A stretch of 64,000 nucleotides of DNA from Variovorax boronicumulans (GTDB taxonomy: Bacteria; Pseudomonadota; Gammaproteobacteria; Burkholderiales; Burkholderiaceae_C): positions 868,001 to 932,000 of the forward strand of contig NZ_JAUSSG010000001.1 in NCBI RefSeq assembly GCF_030812215.1, written 5' to 3'. The notes under the pieces were generated by a model. The model searched no databases. It was not told the origin of the DNA and was given only the letters and a program-made list of their open reading frames with translations. The translations under genes were made by a program, and so were the position numbers. Below, piece after piece: positions 1-8,099 of the stretch; position 1 is the stretch's first letter, and each line of letters starts with the position of its first letter.

Positions 1-417
1 GTTCTCCCGCACGATGTACATATCGATCTCGCCAGGCTGGCGCGGCGTGCCGTCGCGGCGCACCACGGGCGCGATGATGCCGGGCATGAGGCGCGCGGGG
101 CGCAGGTTGATGTACTGGTCGAACTCGCGGCGGAACAGGAGCAGCGAGCCCCAGAGCGACACGTGGTCTGGAATTTTCTCGGGCCAGCCGACCGCGCCGA
201 AGAAGATCGCATCGTGGCCGCCGATCTGGTCCTTCCAGTTGTCGGGCAGCATCTTGCCGTGCTTCTCGCAGTAGTCCCAGCTGGAGAAATCGAAGTGGTC
301 GAACTTCAGGTCGATGCCGAACTTGCGCGCCGCCGCATCGACCACGCGCAGGCCCTCGGGCATGGTCTCCTTGCCGATGCCGTCGCCGGCGATGACTGCG
401 ATTCTGTGGGTGCTCAT
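1..417 (-). CDS. Tartrate/D-malate dehydrogenase family protein, N-terminal part (cut by window edge)
   Basis: This is the first 139 residues of an NAD-dependent beta-decarboxylating dehydrogenase of the isocitrate/isopropylmalate family. Visible hallmarks are an N-terminal AVIAGDGIGKE nucleotide-binding-fold segment, FFGAVGWP, SLWGSLLLFRREFDQY and NLRPARL, and the frame runs open to the window edge at VREN. The GAVGWP and SLWGSLL pattern is characteristic of the TtuC tartrate dehydrogenase / DmlA D-malate dehydrogenase branch rather than LeuB or Icd. Its ATG overlaps the TGA of the upstream dehalogenase-like gene (ATGA), so the two are probably translationally coupled. A LysR gene lies divergently upstream of the pair, as dmlR does for dmlA in E. 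coli. Which 2-hydroxy diacid is oxidised cannot be told from this fragment. Confidence 0.85.
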   Translation of the reverse strand, partial: MSTHRIAVIAGDGIGKETMPEGLRVVDAAARKFGIDLKFDHFDFSSWDYCEKHGKMLPDNWKDQIGGHDAIFFGAVGWPEKIPDHVSLWGSLLLFRREFDQYINLRPARLMPGIIAPVVRRDGTPRQPGEIDMYIVREN

Positions 418-1376
418 GGGTTGGCTCCTGCTTGTTGGATGGGTGAAAAGAATGCGAGCGCCTCGGCAAGCAATTCGGCCGGGGCTTCTTCGGGAACGTA
501 GTGGCCGCACGGCAGTGCGCGGCCCGAGATGTCATTGGCGCACGCGCGCCACAGCGCGAGCACATCGAAGCACTTGCCCACCGCGCCATGCTCGCCCCAC
601 AACACCCGCAGCGGCTGCGCGAGCTTGCGGCCTGCGGCGAGGTCCGCGCGGTCGTGCACGAGATCGATGGTGGCGGAGGCGCGGTAGTCCTCGCAGATGG
701 ATTCGGCCGTGCCGGGGATGCCGGCGCATCGCTCGTACTCGGCCAGCACCTCGGGCGCGAAAGGCGCAAGGCCTGCGTGCCGACCGCCCATCACGCTGCG
801 CACATAGCGCACGGGGTCGGAAGCGATCAGCGCCTCGGGCAACGGCGGCGGCTGGATCAAGAAGAACCAGTGCCAGTAAGCCTTCGCGAAGGCCTCCGAG
901 GTGTTCTCGTACATCGCAAGCGTGGGGGCGATGTCGAGCAGCAGCATGCGCTCGACCGCCGACGGATGGTCCGCCGCCAGCCGGTGCGCCACGCGCGCGC
1001 CGCGGTCGTGCGCCAGCACGCCGAAGCGTTCGAAACCGTGGTGCCGCATGGCGGCGAGCGCATCGAGCGCCATCTCGCGCTTGCTGTAAGCCGCGTGCCC
1101 GGCATCGGCCGCCGGCCGGCCCGAATCGCCGTAGCCGCGCAGGTCCATCGCAATCACAGTGAACCGCTCGGCCAGCTGCGGTGCCACGCGATGCCATATC
1201 GCATGCGTTTGCGGATGGCCGTGCAGCAACAGCAGCGGGGCGCCCTTGCCACCGATGCGGCCATGGATGCGCACGCCGTTGCGCTCGATATCGAAGGTGG
1301 GGAATGTGAGGAAGGAGGCAGTCACGGGAACGATTGTGCGTTGCGCCCCAGCGACCATCAAGCAACAATCAGCCAA
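414..1376 (-). CDS. Alpha/beta hydrolase of the fluoroacetate/haloacetate dehalogenase type
   Basis: A cytoplasmic alpha/beta hydrolase of up to 320 residues. All active-site features of bacterial fluoroacetate dehalogenases can be placed: nucleophile Asp124 with Arg125 and Arg128 in HDRGAR, acid Asp148 in LLLDIAP, halide-pocket His169-Trp170 in AYWHW, Tyr231 in EDYRA, and catalytic His292 in GHYVPEE. Oxyanion-hole HGHPQ and the MDLRGYGDS strand are also present. Family knowledge says such enzymes hydrolyse the carbon-halogen bond of 2-haloacids; some relatives are epoxide or ester hydrolases, so the substrate is inferred. The start is uncertain: an ATG at 1376, an ATG at 1358 and a GTG at 1325 all lack a good Shine-Dalgarno, and the longer forms add a tail outside the usual family length. 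The stop overlaps the next start (ATGA). Confidence 0.85.
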   Translation of the reverse strand: MADCCLMVAGAQRTIVPVTASFLTFPTFDIERNGVRIHGRIGGKGAPLLLLHGHPQTHAIWHRVAPQLAERFTVIAMDLRGYGDSGRPAADAGHAAYSKREMALDALAAMRHHGFERFGVLAHDRGARVAHRLAADHPSAVERMLLLDIAPTLAMYENTSEAFAKAYWHWFFLIQPPPLPEALIASDPVRYVRSVMGGRHAGLAPFAPEVLAEYERCAGIPGTAESICEDYRASATIDLVHDRADLAAGRKLAQPLRVLWGEHGAVGKCFDVLALWRACANDISGRALPCGHYVPEEAPAELLAEALAFFSPIQQAGANP

Positions 1377-1396
1377 TTCATACTTTCCTGATTGGC

Positions 1397-2356
1397 ATGA
1401 ATTCTTCCTCGCTGGATCGCGGCGATCTCGAGCTGGTGCTGGCCATTCGCGACCAGGGCAGCCTCGCCGGCGCGGCCGCCACGCTCGACGTCGTGCCCTC
1501 TGTCATCACCAAGCGGCTCGGGGCGCTCGAGGGCCGGCTGGGTCAACGTCTGTTCGATCGCACCACGCGCCGGCTCAACGTCACCGCAGAAGGCGAGGCG
1601 GTGTGCCTGCATGCCCGCGCGCTGCTCGAAGGTTTTGCAGCACTCGAAAGCGAGCTGGGCGAACGGCAGAACGAGCTCGTCGGCACGATCCGGCTCGCCG
1701 CCACCTTCGGGTTCGGACGACGCTGGCTAGGGCCGGCACTGGCCGCCTTCCAGGCGCGGCACCCCGCGCTGCAGATCGAATTGCTGCTGACCGAGCAACT
1801 GCCCAACCTCGGCGCCGAAGGCTACGACGGTGCGCTCTGGCTGTGGGCCGTGCAGCAGCACCGCGCGGCCGACTGGGTCACCCGCCGCATCGCGCGCAAC
1901 CAGCGCGTGCTGGCAGCAGCGCCCTCGTACATCGCGCAGCACGGCATGCCGGCCACGGTCGACGCGCTGACCTCGCACGCCTGCCTGGTCGCGCGCGAGA
2001 ACGGCGAGGTCAACCAGCGCCAGTTCGCGCTGTGGACGCTGCGCCATGCACGCGACGGCAGCACCGCGCGCGTTCGCGTGCAAGGGCCGCTCGCGAGCAA
2101 TTCGGGAGAGATGGTGCGCGACTGGTGCATGGCGGGCCACGGCATCATGCTGCGCAGCCTCTGGGACATCGCGCCGCAACTGGCCAGCGGCGAACTGGTG
2201 CGGGTGCTGCCGCAGTACACGATGCCCGATGCCGACATCCACTGGGTAGCGCCCTGGCGGCCGAAGACGCCGCGCCGCGTGCGCCTCCTGCTCGATCACC
2301 TGGCGGAGCAGTTCCGCGGGGAGCCGTGGAAGCCGGCGAAGACGGGCGCGCGCTGA
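1397..2356 (+). CDS. LysR-family transcriptional regulator
   Basis: A 319-residue LysR regulator with an N-terminal winged helix-turn-helix (about residues 5-65, with SLAGAAATLDVVPSVITKRL as the recognition region) and a C-terminal periplasmic-binding-protein-like effector domain (about 90-300). The ATG at 1397 gives the standard LysR N-terminus (DLELVLAIRDQGSLAGAA); an earlier in-frame ATG at 1334 would add about 20 unrelated residues and run into the neighbouring gene. It is divergent from the dehalogenase-dehydrogenase pair with only about 20 bp between the longest possible starts, so it most likely regulates that operon and itself. The effector may be the 2-hydroxy diacid handled by the dehydrogenase (inference). 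Confidence 0.9.
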   Translation: MNSSSLDRGDLELVLAIRDQGSLAGAAATLDVVPSVITKRLGALEGRLGQRLFDRTTRRLNVTAEGEAVCLHARALLEGFAALESELGERQNELVGTIRLAATFGFGRRWLGPALAAFQARHPALQIELLLTEQLPNLGAEGYDGALWLWAVQQHRAADWVTRRIARNQRVLAAAPSYIAQHGMPATVDALTSHACLVARENGEVNQRQFALWTLRHARDGSTARVRVQGPLASNSGEMVRDWCMAGHGIMLRSLWDIAPQLASGELVRVLPQYTMPDADIHWVAPWRPKTPRRVRLLLDHLAEQFRGEPWKPAKTGAR

Positions 2357-2359
2357 GGT

Positions 2360-3256
2360 TCAGCGCTCGCTGCGCACCACCAGGCTCACACCGACCGCCG
2401 TGAGCCCGATGCCCAGCAGCGTCACGAGCGTGATCGGCTCCGCGAACAGCAGCCACGCCATCACCGCCGTGCATGGCGGCACCAGGTACAGCAGGCTGGT
2501 CACAGCCGTGGCCGTGCCGCGCTGGATCAGCATGTAGAGCAGCGAGCTGCCGCCCAGCGACAGCGCCAGCACCGACCAGGCCATCGCGCCGATCGAGTGC
2601 GCATTCCATCCGATGCCCTGCGTTTCCATCGCGGCGAAGGGCAAAGTCACCAGCAGCGCCGCCGCCATCTGCACCGCGCTCGCGCTTCGCACATCGCACG
2701 GTGCAACGAAGCGCTTCTGGTACAGCGTGCCGGCCGTGATCGAAAGAAGCGCAAAGACCGCGAGCGCCATCGTCAACGCGTTGACTTCGGCGCCCTGCCC
2801 GAACTTGCGTGAGACCACGAGCACAAGGCCCGCGAAGCCCAGAACGAGGCCAGCCCACTGCCGCTTCGAGATGTGCCCGCCATTGAACGAAAGCCAGACG
2901 GCGGTGAGCACCGGCTGAATGCCGACCAGCAGCGCCACGAGCCCCGCGCCCATGCCCGCATGCACAGCCGCCCAGACGCCACCCAGATAACCCGCCTGCA
3001 TCAGCACGCCCGTGACTGCGAGGTGCCCCCACTGCGCACGCTCCTTCGGCCAGGCGACCTTCGCGAGCGCGACCCAGATGCCGAAGCACAGGAGCGACAG
3101 CGCGTACCGCACAGCGAGGAACTTGAGAGGCGGCGCATAGGGCATGCCATAGCGCGCAACGATGAAGCCGGTGCTCCAGATCAGCACGAAGACCGCCGGC
3201 ATGGCCCGCAGCCACCCCGAGCCGCCCGGACCGGGTGCGGTGGCCGCCGCCGTCAT
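2360..3256 (-). CDS. EamA/DMT-superfamily inner-membrane transporter
   Basis: A 298-residue integral membrane protein with about ten hydrophobic helices in two EamA repeats. FVLIWSTGFIVARYGMP in the first helix is the typical DMT signature, and AEPITLVTLLGIGLTAVGV is the end of the second repeat. DMT proteins export metabolites, amino acids or drugs; the substrate cannot be read from sequence. The start at 3256 is chosen because its ATG overlaps the stop of pgsA (ATGA); a start 30 codons upstream would lie inside pgsA. The two genes are therefore coupled, but a functional link is not obvious. Its stop is 3 bp from the stop of the convergent LysR gene. Confidence 0.88.
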   Translation of the reverse strand: MTAAATAPGPGGSGWLRAMPAVFVLIWSTGFIVARYGMPYAPPLKFLAVRYALSLLCFGIWVALAKVAWPKERAQWGHLAVTGVLMQAGYLGGVWAAVHAGMGAGLVALLVGIQPVLTAVWLSFNGGHISKRQWAGLVLGFAGLVLVVSRKFGQGAEVNALTMALAVFALLSITAGTLYQKRFVAPCDVRSASAVQMAAALLVTLPFAAMETQGIGWNAHSIGAMAWSVLALSLGGSSLLYMLIQRGTATAVTSLLYLVPPCTAVMAWLLFAEPITLVTLLGIGLTAVGVSLVVRSER

Positions 3257-3819
3257 TTGGAGTGCGCCCGGATCTCCGGAATGGCCTTCTGCAGGTAATA
3301 GACCATCGACCAGACGGTGAGCACCGCCGAGATCCAGATCAGCCACTGGCCCCAGAGGCCGGTGTCGATCACCTTGAAAAGTTGCCCGTCATAGAGCAGG
3401 AAGGGAATCGCGACCATCTGCACGGTCGTCTTGACTTTGCCGATCATGTGGACCGCCACGCTCTTGCCGGCGCCGATGCGCGCCATCCATTCGCGCAGCG
3501 CCGAGATGGCGATCTCGCGGCCGATGATGATGAGCGCCACGAACACGTCGGCGCGCTGCAGGTGCACCAGCACCAGCAGCGCGGCGCATACAAGGAACTT
3601 GTCCGCCACCGGATCGAGGAAGGCGCCGAAGGCAGAGGTCTGGTTGAGCTTGCGCGCCAGGTAGCCGTCGAGCCAGTCGGTGGCCGCGAAGACGATGAAC
3701 ATGACCGTGGCGATCAGGTTGCGCATCGGCTCGGCCATCGGCAGGTAGAACACGCCGACGATCAAAGGGATCGCGACGATGCGCGTCCAGGTCATGATGG
3801 TCGGTAGGGTCCAGAACAT
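3253..3819 (-). CDS. pgsA: CDP-diacylglycerol-glycerol-3-phosphate 3-phosphatidyltransferase
   Basis: The enzyme makes phosphatidylglycerol phosphate from CDP-diacylglycerol and glycerol 3-phosphate at the inner membrane, the committed step to phosphatidylglycerol and cardiolipin. It is 188 residues, the normal size, with several transmembrane helices. The CDP-alcohol phosphotransferase signature is complete: Asp48, Asp51, Gly52, Ala55, Arg56, Gly65, Asp69 and Asp73 have the exact D-x2-DG-x2-AR-x8-G-x3-D-x3-D spacing. It follows uvrC by 60 bp on the same strand; uvrC-pgsA adjacency is common in proteobacteria. The cardiolipin synthase at 53015 would use its product downstream. Confidence 0.97.
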   Translation of the reverse strand: MFWTLPTIMTWTRIVAIPLIVGVFYLPMAEPMRNLIATVMFIVFAATDWLDGYLARKLNQTSAFGAFLDPVADKFLVCAALLVLVHLQRADVFVALIIIGREIAISALREWMARIGAGKSVAVHMIGKVKTTVQMVAIPFLLYDGQLFKVIDTGLWGQWLIWISAVLTVWSMVYYLQKAIPEIRAHSK

Positions 3820-3879
3820 GCGGGCGATTGTGTCATGGCGGAGTGGCCCTGGCGGTTGGCCCGTCTCTTCGTGCCTGCC

Positions 3880-5853
3880 TCAGTGCAGGGCTCTGTAGAT
3901 TTCCTCTGCAAGGTCGGTGGCGATGCCCTCCACCGAGGCGATGTCCTCCACGCTTGCCGCGGCCACGCCGCGGATGCCGCCGAAGCGCTGCAGCAGGCGT
4001 GCCCGGCGCTTCGGCCCGATGCCCGGAATGTCTTCCAGCTGGCTGCCGCCCACCCGCACCTTCGCGCGCTTGGCCCGCATGCCGGTGATGGCGAAGCGGT
4101 GCGCTTCGTCGCGAATCTGCGCCACCAGCATGAGCGCCGCGGAGTCCTTGCCCAGATAGACCTTCTCGCGGCCGTCGGCGAACACGAGCTCTTCAAGGCC
4201 GACCTTGCGGCCCTCGCCCTTCTCGACGCCGACGATCAACGACAGCGGCAGGCCCAGCTCGCTGAACACCTCGCGTGCCATCGACACCTGGCCCTTTCCG
4301 CCATCGACCAGCACCAGCTCGGGCATGCGGGCGGTGCGCGTCTTGGGCGATGCCTCGCTGCCCTCGACGCCTTCGCTCTCTGCGTCGCCAGGCGGCAGCG
4401 CCTCGGTCTCGGCCGCCATCGCCTCGGCCAGCTTGCCGTAGCGGCGGTGCAGCACCTGGCGCATAGCGGCGTAGTCGTCGCCCGGCGTGATGCCTTCGAT
4501 GTTGTAGCGGCGGTATTCCTTGTTCTGCATCGTGTGGTGCTCGAACACCACGCACGAGGCCTGCGTGGCTTCACCCGCGGTGTGCGAGATGTCGAAGCAT
4601 TCGACGCGGAAGTTGTCCAGGTCGTCCGGCGCGAGCTCGAGCGCATCGGCCAGCGCGCGGGTGCGCGCCTGCTGCGAACCCTCTTCGGCGAGCAGGCGGG
4701 CCAGTTGCAGGCCGGCATTCGTCTCTGCCATCTCGAGCCAGTGGCGGCGCTGCTCGCGCGGCTGAAACACCGCCGTCACGCGCCCGCCGGCCTGCTGCGA
4801 GATCGCCTCGATCAGCTCGCGGCTCACAAGATGGCTCAGCACCAGCGTGGCGGGCACCGGCACGTCGATGTAGTGCTGGGCGATGAAGGCTTCGAGCACC
4901 TGCACCTCGATGGGGTCGGCGGCCACGGGCGCCGCGCCCTCTTCCACATCGTCCATCTCGCCGTGGTGGATCTGCGCGGCGTCTTCCACATGCACCGGAA
5001 AGTAGGGCCGGTCGCCCAGGTGCCGTCCGCCGCGCACCATCGCAAGGTTGACGCAGGCCTTGCCGCCTTGCACCTTGACCGCGAGGATGTCCACGTCCTT
5101 GTCCGACGCGATCTCGATCGATTGCTGATGCAGCACCCGCGAGATCGCCGACATCTGGTTGCGCAGCTCGGCCGCCTGCTCGAACTCGAGCTTCTCGGCG
5201 TGCGTGGTCATGCGCTGCTCCAGCTTGGAGAGCACGAGCTGGGTGTCGCCCATCAGGAAGGCCTCGGCGCTGGCCACGTCCTGCGCATAAGCCTCGGGCG
5301 TGATGTAGCCAACGCAGGGGCCGGTGCAGCGCTTGATCTGGTAGAGGAGGCACGGCCGCGTGCGGTTGGCGTACACCGTGTCCTCGCAGGTGCGCAGCTT
5401 GAACACCTTCTGCAGCAGCTGGATCGACTCTTTCACTGCCCAGGCGCTCGGGTACGGACCGAAGTAGCGGTGCTTCTTGTCGACCGCCCCGCGGTAGTAG
5501 GCGAGCCTCGGAAATGCGTGCGACGCGATCTTCAGGTAGGGGTAGCTCTTGTCGTCGCGAAACAGGATGTTGTAGCGCGGCTTGAGCGTCTTGATGAGGT
5601 TGTTCTCGAGCAGCAGCGCCTCGGCTTCGGAGCGCACCACGGTGGTCTCCATGCGCACGATCTTCGAGATCATGTGGCCGATGCGGGTGCCGCCATGGCT
5701 CTTCTGGAAGTAGTTGGCGACCCGCTTCTTGAGGTTGCGCGCCTTGCCCACGTAGAGCACCGCGCCGGCTGCGTCGAAGTAGCGGTACACGCCCGGAAGT
5801 TGCGGCAGCGCCGCGACCTCGCTAAGCAATTGATCGGAATGCACGTCTGACAT
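3880..5853 (-). CDS. uvrC: Excinuclease ABC subunit C
   Basis: UvrC makes the two incisions flanking a lesion in nucleotide-excision repair, acting with UvrA and UvrB. The 657 residues show the GIY-YIG nuclease domain (GVY at 21-23, YVG at 34-36) for the 3' cut, a four-cysteine region around [17 protein letters not shown] and CTGPC, the UVR helix hairpin that contacts UvrB ([13 protein letters not shown]), the RNase H-like endonuclease domain for the 5' cut ([24 protein letters not shown]), and C-terminal tandem helix-hairpin-helix motifs ([13 protein letters not shown]). The protein is slightly longer than usual because of an acidic, Ser/Glu-rich insert between the UVR region and the endonuclease domain (around [14 protein letters not shown]). 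It starts the uvrC-pgsA-EamA run. Confidence 0.97.
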   Translation of the reverse strand: MSDVHSDQLLSEVAALPQLPGVYRYFDAAGAVLYVGKARNLKKRVANYFQKSHGGTRIGHMISKIVRMETTVVRSEAEALLLENNLIKTLKPRYNILFRDDKSYPYLKIASHAFPRLAYYRGAVDKKHRYFGPYPSAWAVKESIQLLQKVFKLRTCEDTVYANRTRPCLLYQIKRCTGPCVGYITPEAYAQDVASAEAFLMGDTQLVLSKLEQRMTTHAEKLEFEQAAELRNQMSAISRVLHQQSIEIASDKDVDILAVKVQGGKACVNLAMVRGGRHLGDRPYFPVHVEDAAQIHHGEMDDVEEGAAPVAADPIEVQVLEAFIAQHYIDVPVPATLVLSHLVSRELIEAISQQAGGRVTAVFQPREQRRHWLEMAETNAGLQLARLLAEEGSQQARTRALADALELAPDDLDNFRVECFDISHTAGEATQASCVVFEHHTMQNKEYRRYNIEGITPGDDYAAMRQVLHRRYGKLAEAMAAETEALPPGDAESEGVEGSEASPKTRTARMPELVLVDGGKGQVSMAREVFSELGLPLSLIVGVEKGEGRKVGLEELVFADGREKVYLGKDSAALMLVAQIRDEAHRFAITGMRAKRAKVRVGGSQLEDIPGIGPKRRARLLQRFGGIRGVAAASVEDIASVEGIATDLAEEIYRALH

Positions 5854-5996
5854 GGCGGCTATTGTGGCTTCACGCGGAACGCGCGTCGCAGGCCTGCGCG
5901 CAAACCCCGAGGTGGCTGGAACGAATTGTGCTGATGATGAAGACGGGCGCGAGGAGCGCCCGTGTCATTCCATCAAAACCATTCGGGAAGAACTCC

Positions 5997-8048
5997 ATGA
6001 CGAAGAAGACCCAGGCGCGCGCCTGGCGGGTGCTCTCACCCCTGGCGCTTGCATTGACCGTGGCCGGCTGCGGCGGCGGCGGTGGTGGCGGACAGGACAA
6101 CAACGCGGCGATCGCCGCGGCCATTGCAGCCATCAACGCGGCCAACAACCCGCCCGTCCCGCCTGAAGCCGACAAGGGCTGCCTGATCGGCGACGGCGGC
6201 ACGCCGGTCGTGGTGGGTTCCGGCGATCCGGGCGACCCCGCCGCGCCCGAACCCGCATCTGGCTACGTGCTCGGTCACAAGCTGGTCTACGCGAAGAACT
6301 ACATGGTGGTGGCCAACCATCCGCTGGCCACGCGCGCAGGCTGCGACGTGCTCAAGGCAGGCGGCAGCGCCGTCGACGCGGCAGTGGCGGTGCAGGCCGT
6401 GCTCGGCCTGGTCGAGCCGCAATCGAGCGGCTTGGGCGGCGGTGCGTTCATGCTGCACTACGACGCGAAGACGAAGAAGGTGCAAGCCTACGACGGACGC
6501 GAGATGGCACCCGCCGCGGCCACGGAGAACTACCTGCGCTACGCCGTGCAGACCGATTCGGCCAGCGGGTTGCCCAAGCCCAGCGCCCGCGCCAGCGGCC
6601 GCTCTATCGGCACGCCGGGCGCGGTGCGCATGCTCGACGTCGCCTACAAGGACCACGGCAAGCTGCCCTGGAAGGACCTGTTCAGCTACGGCATCACGCT
6701 GGCGTCGGACGGCTTCTCGATCGGCGGTCGCATGGCCGCCGCGATCGCCTCGTCGGAAACCAGCCTGAAGCGCGACGCGGAGGCGACGGCCTACTTCTTC
6801 AACGCCGACGGCACGCCCAAGGCGCTGGGCACGAAGCTCAAGAACCCGGCCTATGCGAAGACGCTGACCACCCTCGCCACCGAGGGCGCCAACGCTTTCT
6901 ACACAGGCCCGATCGCGCAGGCCATCGTCGACAAGGTCGGCATCACGACCGCGGCCAACGACGGCTCGGCCATCACGCCCGGCGTGACGACCATGGCCGA
7001 CATGGCCAACTACGTGGCCAAGCGCCGCGACCCGGTCTGCGGCACTTACCGCGACTACTACGTGTGCAGCATGTCGCCGCCGTCCTCGGGCGGCATCGCG
7101 GTAGTGCAGGCGCTGGGCATCCTGGAGACCTTCAACATGGGCCTGTACAAGCCCACCGCCATCGACATCGAGGGCGGCAAGCCGACAGTGATGGGGGTGC
7201 ACCTGGTGAGCGAGGCCGAGCGCCTGGCCTACGCCGACCGCGACAAGTACGTGGCCGACACCGACTTCATCCCGCTGCCCGGCGGCTCGCCTGACACGAT
7301 GCTCAACAAGCCCTACCTGCAGCAGCGCGCCAGCCTGATCAGCCTGTCCAAGAGCATGGGCACGGCAACGGCGGGCAATCTGGGCAGCGTGCCGCTGGGC
7401 GTCGACAAGACCGAGGAGCACGGCACCACCCACTTCACGGTGGTCGACAAGGAGGGCAACGTCGTGACGATGACGACCACGGTCGAGAGCACGCTCGGCT
7501 CGTTCCACATGACGCAGGGCTTCATGCTGAACAACCAGCTGACCGACTTCGCGGCCAACCCGAACGACACCGTGGACCCGAGCATCAAGGTCGCCAACCG
7601 CGTCGCTCCGGGCAAGCGCCCGCGCAGCACGATGGCGCCCACGATGGTGTTCAGGAAGAACGGCGACGGCACCATGGGCGAATTCGTGATGGGCACCGGC
7701 TCGCCGGGCGGCGGCACCATCATCCAGTACGTGGTGAAGACCGTGGTCGGCGCGCTCGACTGGGGCCTCGATGCGCAGCAGGCGACCTCGCTGGTGGACT
7801 TCGGCGCGACCAACAGCCCGAACACCAACGTGGGCGGCGAGCATCCGGCCATCGACACCTCGAACTCGGGCAACAACGATCCGCTGATCACCGGCCTGCG
7901 CGCGCTCGGCCATACGGTGAACTTCGGGCCGCAGTCCAGCGGCATCAGCACCATCATCCGCACGACCGTCGGCGGCAAGCCGGTGCTCACCGGCGGTGCC
8001 GACCCGCGGCGCGAAGGCATCGTGCTGGGCGATACCTTCACGCCCTGA
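5997..8048 (+). CDS. ggt: Gamma-glutamyltransferase, predicted lipoprotein
   Basis: Periplasmic gamma-glutamyltranspeptidase that hydrolyses or transfers the gamma-glutamyl group of glutathione and related compounds. The 683-residue precursor self-cleaves before the catalytic threonine of the GTTHFTVVD motif, Thr477 here, to give large and small subunits. Other family marks are SSGLGGGAFML, the SPPSSGG segment, LNNQLTDF and GTGSPGGGTIIQ. The N-terminus has a signal sequence ending in VAGC (lipobox, Cys25) followed by a polyglycine stretch and an Ala/Asn/Pro-rich linker, so it is probably membrane anchored, unlike the soluble E. coli enzyme. The start at 5997 is the only one giving a proper signal peptide. 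It is monocistronic and converges on the hairpin at 8061. Confidence 0.95.
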   Translation: MTKKTQARAWRVLSPLALALTVAGCGGGGGGGQDNNAAIAAAIAAINAANNPPVPPEADKGCLIGDGGTPVVVGSGDPGDPAAPEPASGYVLGHKLVYAKNYMVVANHPLATRAGCDVLKAGGSAVDAAVAVQAVLGLVEPQSSGLGGGAFMLHYDAKTKKVQAYDGREMAPAAATENYLRYAVQTDSASGLPKPSARASGRSIGTPGAVRMLDVAYKDHGKLPWKDLFSYGITLASDGFSIGGRMAAAIASSETSLKRDAEATAYFFNADGTPKALGTKLKNPAYAKTLTTLATEGANAFYTGPIAQAIVDKVGITTAANDGSAITPGVTTMADMANYVAKRRDPVCGTYRDYYVCSMSPPSSGGIAVVQALGILETFNMGLYKPTAIDIEGGKPTVMGVHLVSEAERLAYADRDKYVADTDFIPLPGGSPDTMLNKPYLQQRASLISLSKSMGTATAGNLGSVPLGVDKTEEHGTTHFTVVDKEGNVVTMTTTVESTLGSFHMTQGFMLNNQLTDFAANPNDTVDPSIKVANRVAPGKRPRSTMAPTMVFRKNGDGTMGEFVMGTGSPGGGTIIQYVVKTVVGALDWGLDAQQATSLVDFGATNSPNTNVGGEHPAIDTSNSGNNDPLITGLRALGHTVNFGPQSSGISTIIRTTVGGKPVLTGGADPRREGIVLGDTFTP

Positions 8049-8060
8049 CGGCAAGAAGGC

Positions 8061-8091
8061 GCAGAGGGCAGGCGCGGCGCCTGCCCTCTGC
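8061..8091. terminator. Perfect hairpin between convergent ggt and M20 peptidase genes
   Basis: A 15-bp perfect inverted repeat with a single-base centre (GCAGAGGGCAGGCGC, g, then its exact complement) begins 12 bp after the ggt stop and ends 8 bp before the stop of the opposing peptidase gene. There is no long T-run on either side, so it is a strong structural barrier or mRNA 3'-end stabiliser serving both genes rather than a textbook intrinsic terminator. Confidence 0.7.
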
Positions 8092-8099
8092 CTGATTAC

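Noticed and set aside
3835..5850. 671-codon open frame opposite uvrC
   Set aside because: The opposite strand encodes a complete, motif-rich UvrC. The antisense frame is a codon-bias shadow rich in His, Arg and Leu.
5862..5996. Longer N-terminus for gamma-glutamyltransferase
   Set aside because: The upstream 45 codons would bury the lipoprotein signal sequence; ATG 5997 restores a normal one.
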